A DNA stretch of 64,000 nt from Bacillota bacterium (GTDB taxonomy: Bacteria > Bacillota > Clostridia > Lachnospirales > Bianqueaceae): NCBI GenBank assembly GCA_017441925.1, contig JAFRUE010000007.1, positions 1 to 64,000 of the forward strand, read 5' to 3'. This document shows, in pieces, positions 44,897 through 53,486 of this stretch (its first letter is position 1; every line of letters starts with the position of its first letter). The notes beneath the pieces are model-generated. The model searched no databases. It was not told the DNA's origin and saw only the letters and a list, made by a program, of their open reading frames with translations. The translations under genes were made by a program, and so were the position numbers.

Positions 44897-45174
44897 CAAG
44901 TTCCGTAAAAGCTATGACGAAGACGGTCAGGAGGCCGGACTTGCAGAGAGTCGGCGGCTGGTGCGAGCCGACAGCGAAGCTTCCACTTGACCAATCCCTT
45001 CCGAGCCGGAGGGCTGAAAGCATCCCGCAAGTAAGCGTTCCCGTGATTGCTGCGTAAAGGCATAGGGGTTAGAGGATCCCAAGAGGAGGCAGCGAACTGG
45101 CTGCAAGCTGAGTGGTACCGCGGATGTAAGTATACACCCGTCTCAAGCGCATACTTGAGACGGGTTTTGTTTTT
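44897..45174 (+). promoter_or_regulatory. T-box leader 1, specifier read as ATC (Ile)
   Basis: Canonical T-box elements in order: Stem I K-turn strand (TATGACGAAG), AGAGAG and GGCTGGTGCGAGCC apical motifs, specifier loop, K-turn GAGCC, and T-box antiterminator TGGTACCGCG (45113-45122). A terminator CCCGTCTCAAG / CTTGAGACGGG plus T-run follows (45137-45174). Counting back from the GAGC K-turn as in glyQS places the specifier at 44994-44996, ATC, for tRNA-Ile. The following base is C rather than a purine, so this reading is less certain; the neighbouring frames would read AAT or TCC. The UGGU bulge fits a tRNA with discriminator A. Confidence 0.85.
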
Positions 45175-45236
45175 GCGATAAGCCTGAGGAGCGGCACTGC
45201 ACAGATCCGTCTCACAGACTACAGGAGGAGATCAAC

Positions 45237-47507
45237 ATGGCAGCTGTATCGGACGTAAGTACCCTGATGACGATGGCAAGGCGTATCCGGGAGATGAGAG
45301 AGATCAGCGGGATCAGCCAGGAGGAGATGGCGGTCAAGACAGAAGTGTCGCTGGAGGAGTACAAGCAGTACGAGGCCGGCGAGCTCGATTTCCCGTTCAC
45401 GTTTATCCACAAGTGCTCGCTTGCTTTCGGCATTGGGATGACGGACCTTCTGGAGGGCGAGAGCGCAAGGCTTTCTTCCTATACGGTGACCCGTAAGGGC
45501 GCCGGCGTGCAGACAGCACGTGAAGACGGCATCGAGATCAACAATCTGGCGCCGATGTTCCGCAACAAGATGGCCGAGCCGTATTTCGTACATTATCAGT
45601 ATGAGAAATCCCTGCAGAACAAGCCGATCCATCTGACCAAGCATTCCGGCCAGGAATTTGACTATGTCATGAGCGGCAAGATGAAAGTCCAGGTCGGAGA
45701 CAATATCGAGATCCTGGAAGAGGGAGACAGCATCTATTACAACAGTTCTACCCCGCATGGAATGATCGCCGTAGACGGCGCGGACGTTTTCTTCCTTGCG
45801 GTCGTCCTGCCCGGTGAAGAAGTTAAAGAAGAAGAGATCCGGGATACGATCGTATCCGCGCACGGTGCGGCGCGCAGCAGCGTCGCGGCCAAGTTCATCG
45901 ACACGGTCGAGGATGAGAAAGGATCGCTTCAGAGCATCTCCTTTAAGAATGAAGAATCGTTCAATTTCGCGTTTGATATCGTGGACGCGATCGCGGGCAA
46001 GGAGCCGGACAAGCTGGCCATGGTGCATCTGGACAAGTATAAGAAAGAGAGACGCTTCACATTCGGCGATATGAAACGGGGCTCCAACCAGGCCGCAAAT
46101 TATTTCAAGTCCCTCGGAATCGGCAAGGGCGACAGAGTTATGCTTGTCCTGAAACGGCATTATCAGTTCTGGTTCGCGATCCTGGCGCTGCATAAGCTCG
46201 GTGCGATCGCGATCCCGGCGACGAATCTGCTGCAGGAGCATGATTTTGAATATCGGTTTAACTCGGCCGGTGTCAGTGCGATCGTGTGCACGGCGGACGG
46301 GGATACCGCTCATCAGGCGGATCTGGCATCCGAGAAGTGCTCGACACTGAAGACCAAGATCATCGTCAACGGTTACCGTGAAGGATGGCATGAATTTGAC
46401 GATGAGTGCGAGATGTTCAGCACTCATTTCTACCGCACGGAAGATACGCCCTGCGGCAGCGATCCGATGCTGATGTTCTTCACGTCCGGAACGACCGGAT
46501 ATCCCAAGATCGCGGAACACAGCTATAAATACGCGCTCGGACATTACATCACGGCCAAATACTGGCACGGCGTTGACGAAGACGGACTGCATTTCACGAT
46601 CTCCGAGACCGGCTGGGGCAAAGCGCTCTGGGGCAAGCTCTACGGACAGTGGATGTGCGAAGGCGCCGTATTCACCTACGATTTCGACAAATTTGACGCA
46701 GGCGACATCCTGCCGCTGTTCGCAAAGTATAATATTACGACATTCTGCGCGCCTCCGACGATGCTGCGCATGATGATCAAACAGGACATCTCCAAATATG
46801 ATCTGTCTTCGATCAAACGCATGACAACGGCCGGAGAAGCCCTCAATCCTGAGGTCTACCGGCAGTTTGAGAAGGCCACGGGCCTGCAGATTATGGAAGG
46901 TTTCGGTCAGACTGAACTGACCCTCGTGATCGCCAACCTGATCGGCAATTCGCATAAGATCGGTTCCATGGGCCGTCCGACACCGCTTTACGATGTCGAT
47001 CTGGTCGATCCGGACGGTAATCCTGTCGCAGTCGGAGACGTCGGCGAGATCGTCGTCCGGACCTCGGAGAAGGTTCCCTGCGGACTGTTCAACGGATATT
47101 ACCGGGATCCGGAGAAGACCGAAGAAGCATGGCATGACGGCTATTACCATACGGGCGACACCGCGTGGAAGGACGAGGATGGTTTCTACTGGTATGTCGG
47201 ACGTGTAGACGATGTCATCAAGTCCTCCGGCTACCGTATCGGACCTTTCGAGATCGAAAGCGTTATCATGGAACTGCCGTACGTTCTGGAATGCGGTGTT
47301 AACGCCGCGCCGGATCCGATCCGCGGACAGGTCGTCAAGGCCAGCATCGTGCTTGTGAAGGGCAAGGAAGGGACAGAAGAGCTGAAGAAAGAGATCCAGG
47401 ATTACGTCAAGAAACATACGGCACCGTATAAATATCCCAGGATCGTTGTCTTCAGGAAGGATCTTCCCAAGACGATCAGCGGTAAGATCCAGCGGAATCT
47501 GCTGTAA
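45237..47507 (+). CDS. HTH-cupin-acyl-CoA synthetase fusion, copy 1
   Basis: A 756-residue three-part protein. An XRE-type helix-turn-helix occupies about 10-78 (ARRIREMREISGISQEEMA, then TEVSLEEYKQYE). A cupin domain follows at about 110-195 with HSGQEFDYVMSG and NSSTPHGM. From about 230 on is an AMP-forming acyl-CoA synthetase of the acetyl/medium-chain type: MFFTSGTTGYPK, GFGQTE, YYHTGDTAWKDEDGFYW, GRVDDVIKSSGYRIGP and the acyl-adenylate lysine in SGKIQRNLL. It probably activates a branched short-chain fatty acid to its CoA thioester. It is monocistronic behind T-box 1. The regulator half may sense ligand and bind DNA or control the enzyme; this is inference. Confidence 0.85.
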   Translation: MAAVSDVSTLMTMARRIREMREISGISQEEMAVKTEVSLEEYKQYEAGELDFPFTFIHKCSLAFGIGMTDLLEGESARLSSYTVTRKGAGVQTAREDGIEINNLAPMFRNKMAEPYFVHYQYEKSLQNKPIHLTKHSGQEFDYVMSGKMKVQVGDNIEILEEGDSIYYNSSTPHGMIAVDGADVFFLAVVLPGEEVKEEEIRDTIVSAHGAARSSVAAKFIDTVEDEKGSLQSISFKNEESFNFAFDIVDAIAGKEPDKLAMVHLDKYKKERRFTFGDMKRGSNQAANYFKSLGIGKGDRVMLVLKRHYQFWFAILALHKLGAIAIPATNLLQEHDFEYRFNSAGVSAIVCTADGDTAHQADLASEKCSTLKTKIIVNGYREGWHEFDDECEMFSTHFYRTEDTPCGSDPMLMFFTSGTTGYPKIAEHSYKYALGHYITAKYWHGVDEDGLHFTISETGWGKALWGKLYGQWMCEGAVFTYDFDKFDAGDILPLFAKYNITTFCAPPTMLRMMIKQDISKYDLSSIKRMTTAGEALNPEVYRQFEKATGLQIMEGFGQTELTLVIANLIGNSHKIGSMGRPTPLYDVDLVDPDGNPVAVGDVGEIVVRTSEKVPCGLFNGYYRDPEKTEEAWHDGYYHTGDTAWKDEDGFYWYVGRVDDVIKSSGYRIGPFEIESVIMELPYVLECGVNAAPDPIRGQVVKASIVLVKGKEGTEELKKEIQDYVKKHTAPYKYPRIVVFRKDLPKTISGKIQRNLL

Positions 47508-47546
47508 GCAGACCGAACATGGGCAGAACTGCCGATAAAAAAGCTG

Positions 47547-47575
47547 TTGACAAAGCCTTCAGATTGTGATAGAAT
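47547..47575 (+). promoter_or_regulatory. Promoter of T-box 2 transcript
   Basis: -35 TTGACA at 47547-47552, 17-bp spacer, -10 TAGAAT at 47570-47575. Confidence 0.8.
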
Positions 47576-47581
47576 CCGCTA

Positions 47582-47890
47582 TAATCGGTCAAAGGCGTTG
47601 ACGGAGAGGATACGCGGGACGGCTGCTTTCAGAGAGACAGCGGTTGGTGCGAGCTGTCAGAGCATCCGTGTATTGTAGCTCCTGAGCCGGGAGGAAGAAA
47701 GCCGGGCAGGTTCCGTTTCCCGATGAGAGGGACGGTACTGCCGGCAAGTAGAACTTCCCCGTATGCCGCGTAAAGGCGCAGGGACATATTATGTCCCCAG
47801 AGTGGCGGTTTTCCGCAATTTGAGTGGTACCGCGGGTGGTTGTTGATTCAGCACTCGTCTCAAAGTAACAGCTTTGGGCGAGTGCTTTTT
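47582..47890 (+). promoter_or_regulatory. T-box leader 2, specifier read as GTA (Val)
   Basis: A second T-box of about 310 nt. Stem I has the K-turn strand GTTGACGGAG, apical AGAGAG and GGTTGGTGCGAGC motifs, and GAGCC closing. Helix GGAG/CTCC lies below the specifier loop and TACGCGG/CCGTGTA above it. Counting from the GAGC K-turn gives specifier GTA at 47675-47677 (valine), followed by a purine as expected. The antiterminator TGGTACCGCG starts near 47825, and the terminator GCACTCGTCTCAAAG / GCTTTGGGCGAGTGC plus T-run is at 47851-47890. It controls the whole downstream run to ilvE. Confidence 0.88.
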
Positions 47891-47917
47891 GTTACTGCCC
47901 GCCGGAGGAGAGACATT

Positions 47918-50206
47918 ATGCAGCAGATTACAGGACTCGATTACAAGATCATGGAAATGGCCCGCCGTATCAAGGAACTGCGGGAGATCGAGAATCTGAC
48001 GCCCGCCGAGATGGCGGTCAAGACAGGTGTTACCCAGGAGGAGTATATCGCCTGTGAGAACGGAGAGAAGGATCTCAACTTTGCGTTCATCTACAGGTGT
48101 GCGCTGGCTTTTAATGTCGATGTAACCGACATTATCGAAGGTAAGAGCCCGAACCTGATGTCCTATACCGTGACACGCAGCGGTAAGGGACAGAGGATCG
48201 AGCAGGCGCACGGGATGGTCTATTTCAACTTGGCCGCCGCATTCCAGAACAGGATCGCGGAGCCGCTGTATGTACACAGCATTTATGACGAAGAAGCGCA
48301 GTATAAGGACATCGAGCTGACAACGCATTCCGGACAGGAGTTTGACCTGGTTCTCTCCGGTAATCTGATGGTGCAGGTCGGCGAGCATAAGGAAGTGCTC
48401 GGCCCCGGGGACAGTATTTATTACGACAGCGGTACGCCGCACGGCATGATCGCCGTTAACGGCAGCGACTGCGAATTCTACGCGATCGTCCTCAATCCGA
48501 CGGGTGAGCCGATTCCGGAACTGACCGGCGCGAGGCTGATCAACGATCCGACGACGATCCGGCACGATACCCAGGAGCGTGTCTACAGGAAATATATCGA
48601 CAGAGTCGATGATGAGAACGGGACACCGATCTCGATTACATTCAAGAATACAGAGCATTTCAATTTCGCGTTCGACATTATGGACGCGATCGCGGAGAAA
48701 GAGCCGGACAAACTTGCCATGCTGCATGTTTCCCGGGACAAGACCGAGAGAAGGTTCACTTTCCGCGACGTTATGCGGGCTTCGAACCAGTGCGCCAACT
48801 ATTTCAAATCACTCGGCATCCGGAAGGGCGACCGGGTCATGCTGGTCCTGAAGCGGCATTATCAGTTCTGGTTCGCGATGCTTGGACTGAATAAGCTCGG
48901 AGCCATCGCGATCCCGGCTGTCAACCAGCTGCTGCAGCATGATTTTGAATACCGTTTCCAGAAAGCCGGCGTCAGCGCGATCATCTGTACGGCGGACGGC
49001 GATACCGCTCATCAGGCAGATCTGGCCGCGGCAAGCTGCGATACGCTTAAGACCAAGATCATCGTGAACGGGACACGTGAGGGATGGCGTACCTTTGACG
49101 AGGAATATACACTGTACAGCTCGCACTTCAACCGGACGGAGAAATCGCCGGGAGGCGAGGATCCGCTGCTGATGTACTTCACATCCGGCACAAGCGGATA
49201 TCCCAAGATCGCGGTGCATAACCACAAATACCCGCTGGGACATTTTCATACGGCAAAGTACTGGCATGATGTCGATCCGGACGGACTGCACCTTACGATC
49301 TCCGATACCGGCTGGGCCAAGGCGATGTGGGGCAAGATGTACGGACAGTGGATGTGCGAAGGAGCGCTTTTCGTCTATGATTTCGACCGCTTCGACGCGG
49401 CGGACATCCTGCCGATGTTCGCGAAATACCAGATCACGACGTTCTGTGCGCCTCCTACGATCCTCCGTATGATGGTCAAACAGGATATTTCCAAATATGA
49501 TCTGTCCTCTGTTAAACACATGACTACGGCGGGAGAAGCACTGAATCCTGAAGTCTACCGCCAGTTTGAAAAGGCGACAGGCCTGCATATCATGGAGGGC
49601 TTCGGCCAGACGGAAAGCACGATGATCATCGGAAATATGCGCGGAGCGCCGCATAAGATCGGATCCATGGGCAAACCCGCGCCGATCTATGATGTCGAGC
49701 TGGTCGATCCGGACGGCAATCCCGTCCCTGTCGGCGAGACCGGCGAGATCGTAATCAGTCTGAAGAACGGACGGCCGTACGGACTTGCGGTCGAGTATTA
49801 CAAAGATCCGGAGACGACGGCTAAGACCTGGACGGCAGATTACTACCATACGGGCGATACCGCATGGAAGGATGAGGACGGTTTCTACTGGTACGTCGGA
49901 CGCGTGGATGACGTTATCAAGTCTTCCGGCTACCGGATCGGACCTTTCGAGATCGAGAGTGTTATCATGGAACTGCCGTACGTACTGGAATGCGGCGTCA
50001 GCGCCGCGCCGGATCCGATCCGCGGACAGGTCGTCAAGGCAAGCGTCGTACTGATCCCGGGCACTGTCGGGACAGAAGAGATGAAGAAAGAGATCCAGGA
50101 TTATGTAAAAGCGCATACCGCACCGTATAAGTATCCGAGGATCGTGGTCTTCCGCGACGAGCTTCCCAAGACTACGAGCGGCAAGATCATGCGCAACATG
50201 CTGTGA
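47918..50206 (+). CDS. HTH-cupin-acyl-CoA synthetase fusion, copy 2
   Basis: A 762-residue paralogue of copy 1 with the same layout: XRE helix-turn-helix (about 15-82: ARRIKELREIENLTPAEMA), cupin (about 115-200, HSGQEFDLVLSG, DSGTPHGM) and acyl-CoA synthetase (MYFTSGTSGYPK, GFGQTES, YYHTGDTAWKDEDGFYW, SGKIMRNML). The C-terminal region is nearly identical to copy 1 while the N-terminal domains and the acyl-site region differ more, as expected for paralogues of different specificity. ATG 47918 follows GGAGGAGAG. It is the first gene of the T-box 2 operon, so its substrate is probably isobutyrate or another branched acid. Confidence 0.85.
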   Translation: MQQITGLDYKIMEMARRIKELREIENLTPAEMAVKTGVTQEEYIACENGEKDLNFAFIYRCALAFNVDVTDIIEGKSPNLMSYTVTRSGKGQRIEQAHGMVYFNLAAAFQNRIAEPLYVHSIYDEEAQYKDIELTTHSGQEFDLVLSGNLMVQVGEHKEVLGPGDSIYYDSGTPHGMIAVNGSDCEFYAIVLNPTGEPIPELTGARLINDPTTIRHDTQERVYRKYIDRVDDENGTPISITFKNTEHFNFAFDIMDAIAEKEPDKLAMLHVSRDKTERRFTFRDVMRASNQCANYFKSLGIRKGDRVMLVLKRHYQFWFAMLGLNKLGAIAIPAVNQLLQHDFEYRFQKAGVSAIICTADGDTAHQADLAAASCDTLKTKIIVNGTREGWRTFDEEYTLYSSHFNRTEKSPGGEDPLLMYFTSGTSGYPKIAVHNHKYPLGHFHTAKYWHDVDPDGLHLTISDTGWAKAMWGKMYGQWMCEGALFVYDFDRFDAADILPMFAKYQITTFCAPPTILRMMVKQDISKYDLSSVKHMTTAGEALNPEVYRQFEKATGLHIMEGFGQTESTMIIGNMRGAPHKIGSMGKPAPIYDVELVDPDGNPVPVGETGEIVISLKNGRPYGLAVEYYKDPETTAKTWTADYYHTGDTAWKDEDGFYWYVGRVDDVIKSSGYRIGPFEIESVIMELPYVLECGVSAAPDPIRGQVVKASVVLIPGTVGTEEMKKEIQDYVKAHTAPYKYPRIVVFRDELPKTTSGKIMRNML

Positions 50207-50214
50207 GGGTGAGC

Positions 50215-50877
50215 ATGGAGTATAAGAGATTAACGCTTCTGTGCGGACATTACGGGAGCGGGAAAACGAATATCGCCGTGAATATGGCGCTGGATCTGAA
50301 GAATCAGTACGAGAATACGGTCATCGCGGATCTGGATATCGTAAATCCCTATTTCCGGACTAAAGACAGTAAAGATATGCTGGAGGAAGCCGGTATCCGC
50401 CTGGTCGTCTCGCAGTACGCGGGGACCAATCTGGATATCCCGGCCATGCCGCAGGAAATGTATTCGCTGACGGATGACCAGCGGGTTAAGGCAATCCTCG
50501 ATATCGGAGGAGATGACCGCGGCGCGCTCGCGCTCGGACGGCTTGCTCCGGCGATCCGCAAAGAGAACGATTACGAGATGCTGATGGTGATCAACTGCTA
50601 TCGGCCGCTCACAAGGGACGCCGCTTCGACGATCGAGGTCATGCGCGAGATCGAATACGCCGGCGGGATCCCGTTCACAGGTCTTATCAACAATTCCAAC
50701 CTCGGAGACGAGACAACAGCGCAGGTTGTTCTCGACTCTATGGATTATGCGAGGGAAACAGCCGCACAGTCCGGACTGCCCATATGCTGCACGACCGTCG
50801 AAAAGTCGCTGTACAATGAGCTGTCCGGGAAGATAGACAGACTGTTCCCGTTGACTTTACAGCCTAAAATAAGATAA
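50215..50877 (+). CDS. P-loop ATPase (CooC/MinD-like) in the VOR operon
   Basis: A 220-residue SIMIBI-type NTPase. Walker A GHYGSGKTNIAVN is at 11-23 and DLDIVNPYFRTKD is the switch-like segment. DIGGDDRGALALG forms the Walker B region, and NCYRPLTRDAAST and NNSNLGDET follow. MinD-like proteins of this sort insert metals or deliver cofactors (CooC) or position complexes. Placement between an acyl-CoA synthetase and the VOR subunits suggests a maturation or cluster-loading role for VOR; that is inference. ATG 50215 follows GAGGGTGAGC. The ORF could start at GTG 50203. Confidence 0.7.
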   Translation: MEYKRLTLLCGHYGSGKTNIAVNMALDLKNQYENTVIADLDIVNPYFRTKDSKDMLEEAGIRLVVSQYAGTNLDIPAMPQEMYSLTDDQRVKAILDIGGDDRGALALGRLAPAIRKENDYEMLMVINCYRPLTRDAASTIEVMREIEYAGGIPFTGLINNSNLGDETTAQVVLDSMDYARETAAQSGLPICCTTVEKSLYNELSGKIDRLFPLTLQPKIR

Positions 50878-50890
50878 GGAGGAGAGCATC

Positions 50891-51106
50891 ATGGCTAAAC
50901 TGACGTTCAAGACGGACAACTGCAAGGGCTGCGGCCTCTGTGTTGACGTATGTCCCAAGCATGTGCTGCGGCTTGCAGAGGACAGGATCAACAAGAAAGG
51001 ACACCATCCGGTCGAAGCGGCAAACGAGGGCGAATGTATCGCCTGTGCTTTCTGCGCGACCATGTGTCCGGACTGCATTATCACGATCGAGAAGGAGGAT
51101 AAGTAA
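50891..51106 (+). CDS. vorD: 2-Oxoacid:ferredoxin oxidoreductase delta (ferredoxin) subunit
   Basis: A 71-residue dicluster ferredoxin: CKGCGLCVDVCPKHV near residues 11-25 and CIACAFCATMCPD near 50-62, each a CxxCxxCxxxCP [4Fe-4S] site. It serves as the electron-transfer subunit of the four-part complex. The alpha-subunit ATG follows its stop directly, so the genes are cotranscribed and translationally linked. RBS GGAGGAGAG. Confidence 0.92.
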   Translation: MAKLTFKTDNCKGCGLCVDVCPKHVLRLAEDRINKKGHHPVEAANEGECIACAFCATMCPDCIITIEKEDK

Positions 51107-52174
51107 ATGGCAGACAAAGTACTGATGAAAGGCAACGAAGCGATTGCCGAAGCCGCGATCACGGCGGGTTGCCGTTTCTATTTCGGATATCCGATCACAC
51201 CGCAGACAGAGATCGCCGCGTATATGGCAAAGAGAATGCCCAAGATCGGAGGAACTTTCCTGCAGGCCGAGAGTGAGATCGCCGCGATCAATATGGTATA
51301 CGGCGTTGCTTCCGCAGGCAAGAGAGTCATGACATCTTCTTCCAGCCCCGGTATCTCGCTGAAGGGTGAAGGAATCTCCTATATGGCCGGTTCCGACCTT
51401 CCGGGACTGATCGTCAACGTACAGCGCGGCGGTCCGGGACTCGGCGGTATCCAGCCCTCCCAGTCAGACTACTTCCAGGCTACAAGAGGCGGCGGACACG
51501 GCGATTATCATCTGATCGTACTGGCGCCTGCTTCCGTACAGGAAATGGCGGACCTGACGATCAAAGGTTTCGAGCTTGCCGACAAGTACCGTATGATGAC
51601 CATGATCCTTGCGGACGGCACGATGGGACAGATGATGGAGCCGGTTTCTCTTGACTTCGACATCAAGCCTGAACCGGAGAAACCCTGGGCGACGACCGGT
51701 ACGCAGATGAAGCGTCCTCACAACATCATCAATTCCCTGTCGCTGGTCCCGGAGGAGCTGGAGCAGCAGAACTTCAGACGTTATGAGAAATACGCGGAAA
51801 TCGAGAAGAACGAAGTCATGTACGAAGAATACATGATGGACGACGCCCAGATCGCGATCGCCGCATTCGGCATTGCGGCCCGTGTTTCCAAGAACGCGGT
51901 CAATGAAGCCCGCAGCAAGGGCATCAAGGCCGGAATGATCCGTCCGATCACGCTGTGGCCGTTCCCGAAGGAACCCTTCATGAAGGCTGCAGAACATGTG
52001 AAACAGTTTATTTCCGTGGAGCTTTCCATGGGTCAGATGATCGAAGACGTACAGCTCGCGGAGCAGTGCCGCAGGCCTGTAACGCTGTGCAAACGCGCCG
52101 GCGGAATGATTCCGTCGCCGGAGATGGTCCTCGCCGCGATCGAGGAAGCCGCTGAGAACGGAGGTGCTTTATAA
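51107..52174 (+). CDS. vorB: 2-Oxoacid:ferredoxin oxidoreductase alpha subunit (VorB-like)
   Basis: Alpha subunit (355 residues) of a four-subunit CoA-acylating 2-oxoacid:ferredoxin oxidoreductase. It contains the pyrimidine-side motif FGYPITPQTEIAAYM (near 25), LQAESEIAAINMVYG, TSSSSPGISLKGEGISY and RGGPGLGG. The split architecture with separate delta, beta and gamma genes points to VOR or KOR rather than the single-chain pyruvate enzyme. The downstream ilvE and the valine T-box favour branched-chain 2-oxoacids as substrates. It overlaps the beta gene by one base. Confidence 0.9.
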   Translation: MADKVLMKGNEAIAEAAITAGCRFYFGYPITPQTEIAAYMAKRMPKIGGTFLQAESEIAAINMVYGVASAGKRVMTSSSSPGISLKGEGISYMAGSDLPGLIVNVQRGGPGLGGIQPSQSDYFQATRGGGHGDYHLIVLAPASVQEMADLTIKGFELADKYRMMTMILADGTMGQMMEPVSLDFDIKPEPEKPWATTGTQMKRPHNIINSLSLVPEELEQQNFRRYEKYAEIEKNEVMYEEYMMDDAQIAIAAFGIAARVSKNAVNEARSKGIKAGMIRPITLWPFPKEPFMKAAEHVKQFISVELSMGQMIEDVQLAEQCRRPVTLCKRAGGMIPSPEMVLAAIEEAAENGGAL

Positions 52175-52926
52175 TGATAGTATTTGAGAGACCCCATGCA
52201 CTGATCGATGTACCGCTGCATTACTGCCCCGGCTGCACGCACGGTATCGTGCACCGTCTGGTCGCGGAAGTGATCGACGAGCTTGGCATCGAGGGCAATA
52301 CGATCGGTATCGCGCCGGTAGGATGCTCGGTCATGGCATATGACTATTTCAACTGTGATATGATCGAGGCAGCGCACGGACGCGCTCCCGCGGTCGCGAC
52401 CGGTGTCAAGAGAGCGGATCCGTCCAAGTTCGTCTTCACGTATCAGGGCGATGGAGATCTGGCTTCCATCGGTATGGCGGAGACAGTTCACGCGGCTGCC
52501 CGCAACGAGAATATTTCGATCGTTTTCATCAATAACGCGATCTACGGTATGACGGGCGGACAGATGGCGCCGACATCCCTTCCGGGACAGGTCACGCAGA
52601 CTTCTCCGTACGGCCGTGATCCCAAGCTATGCGGTTATCCGATCAAGGTCTGCGAGATGCTCTCCCAGGTCGACGGAGCAGAATATCTGGAGCGTGTCGC
52701 CGTCAACAACGTGCGGAACATCCGCAACGCGAAGAAAGCGATCAAGAAGGCTTTCCAGAACCAGCTGGACGGCAAGGGATTCTCACTTGTCGAAGTCCTG
52801 TCAAGCTGCCCGACCAACTGGGGCCTGACACCGCAGAACGCGCTGAAATGGATCGATGAGAAAATGATCCCGTATTATCCTCTGGGCGTATACAAAGACC
52901 GGAGTGCAGAGGAGGCGGCAAAATGA
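52174..52926 (+). CDS. vorA: 2-Oxoacid:ferredoxin oxidoreductase beta subunit (VorA-like)
   Basis: TPP-binding beta subunit (250 residues). It shows HYCPGCTHGIVHRL with cluster-ligand cysteines at the N-terminus, the TPP/Mg motif YQGDGDLASIGMAETVH with the Asn in INNAIYGMTGGQ, and a C-terminal SCPTNW. These match VOR and KOR beta chains. It overlaps the gamma subunit by 4 bp (ATGA). In the complex it holds TPP and the proximal [4Fe-4S] cluster. Confidence 0.9.
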   Translation: MIVFERPHALIDVPLHYCPGCTHGIVHRLVAEVIDELGIEGNTIGIAPVGCSVMAYDYFNCDMIEAAHGRAPAVATGVKRADPSKFVFTYQGDGDLASIGMAETVHAAARNENISIVFINNAIYGMTGGQMAPTSLPGQVTQTSPYGRDPKLCGYPIKVCEMLSQVDGAEYLERVAVNNVRNIRNAKKAIKKAFQNQLDGKGFSLVEVLSSCPTNWGLTPQNALKWIDEKMIPYYPLGVYKDRSAEEAAK

Positions 52927-53456
52927 GTACAACACAGTTTCTTTTCGCAGGATTCGGCGGACAGGGCATCCTGTTCTCCGGTAAATTCACAGCTTATAAA
53001 GGCCTGATCGACGGGAAGCACGTCAGCTGGCTGCCGTCCTACGGTCCGGAGATGCGCGGAGGCACCGCGAACTGCAGCGTTATCATCAGCGATGATCCGG
53101 TCGGTTCGCCGATCGTGTCCCATCCGGACGTTCTGATCGCGATGAATCTGCCGTCGCTTGACCGTTATGAAGACGCGGTCGTACCGGGCGGAATCATTTT
53201 CGTCGATTCTTCTCTGATCGAGCGTAAGGTCAAGAGGACGGACGTGACGGTCAAGTATATTCCGGCGACTCAGCTCGCCAGCGACAACGGTCTGACGACG
53301 CTCGCCAACATGATCATCATGGGCAGCATTCTGAAGGAAACAGGCGGATATGACGAGGCTTCCATCGACGCGGCGCTGGCCAAGGTCGTTTCGGCCCGTC
53401 ACGCGGATCTGCTGCAGTACAATAAAAAGGCGCTCTCGATCGGCGCGGAATACTGA
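52923..53456 (+). CDS. vorC: 2-Oxoacid:ferredoxin oxidoreductase gamma subunit (VorC-like)
   Basis: CoA-interacting gamma subunit of 177 residues: [20 protein letters not shown] at the N-terminus, [22 protein letters not shown] (split) and [15 protein letters not shown]. These are the characteristic strands of the 2-oxoacid oxidoreductase gamma domain. It completes the D-B-A-C set and is followed 30 bp later by ilvE. Confidence 0.92.
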   Translation: MSTTQFLFAGFGGQGILFSGKFTAYKGLIDGKHVSWLPSYGPEMRGGTANCSVIISDDPVGSPIVSHPDVLIAMNLPSLDRYEDAVVPGGIIFVDSSLIERKVKRTDVTVKYIPATQLASDNGLTTLANMIIMGSILKETGGYDEASIDAALAKVVSARHADLLQYNKKALSIGAEY

Positions 53457-53486
53457 TCATTCAGGAAAGGGATAAGGAGGAGTATT

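Noticed and set aside
45219..47417. Long minus-strand open frame (732 aa) opposite copy 1 of the acyl-CoA synthetase
   Set aside because: It is a shadow of the coding strand. It has no promoter or ribosome-binding site, and the sense frame has full domain evidence.
45237..50206. The two synthetase genes as a recent duplication or assembly artefact
   Set aside because: Both copies have distinct leaders and specifiers, and their N-terminal halves differ throughout; only the C-terminal region is close.
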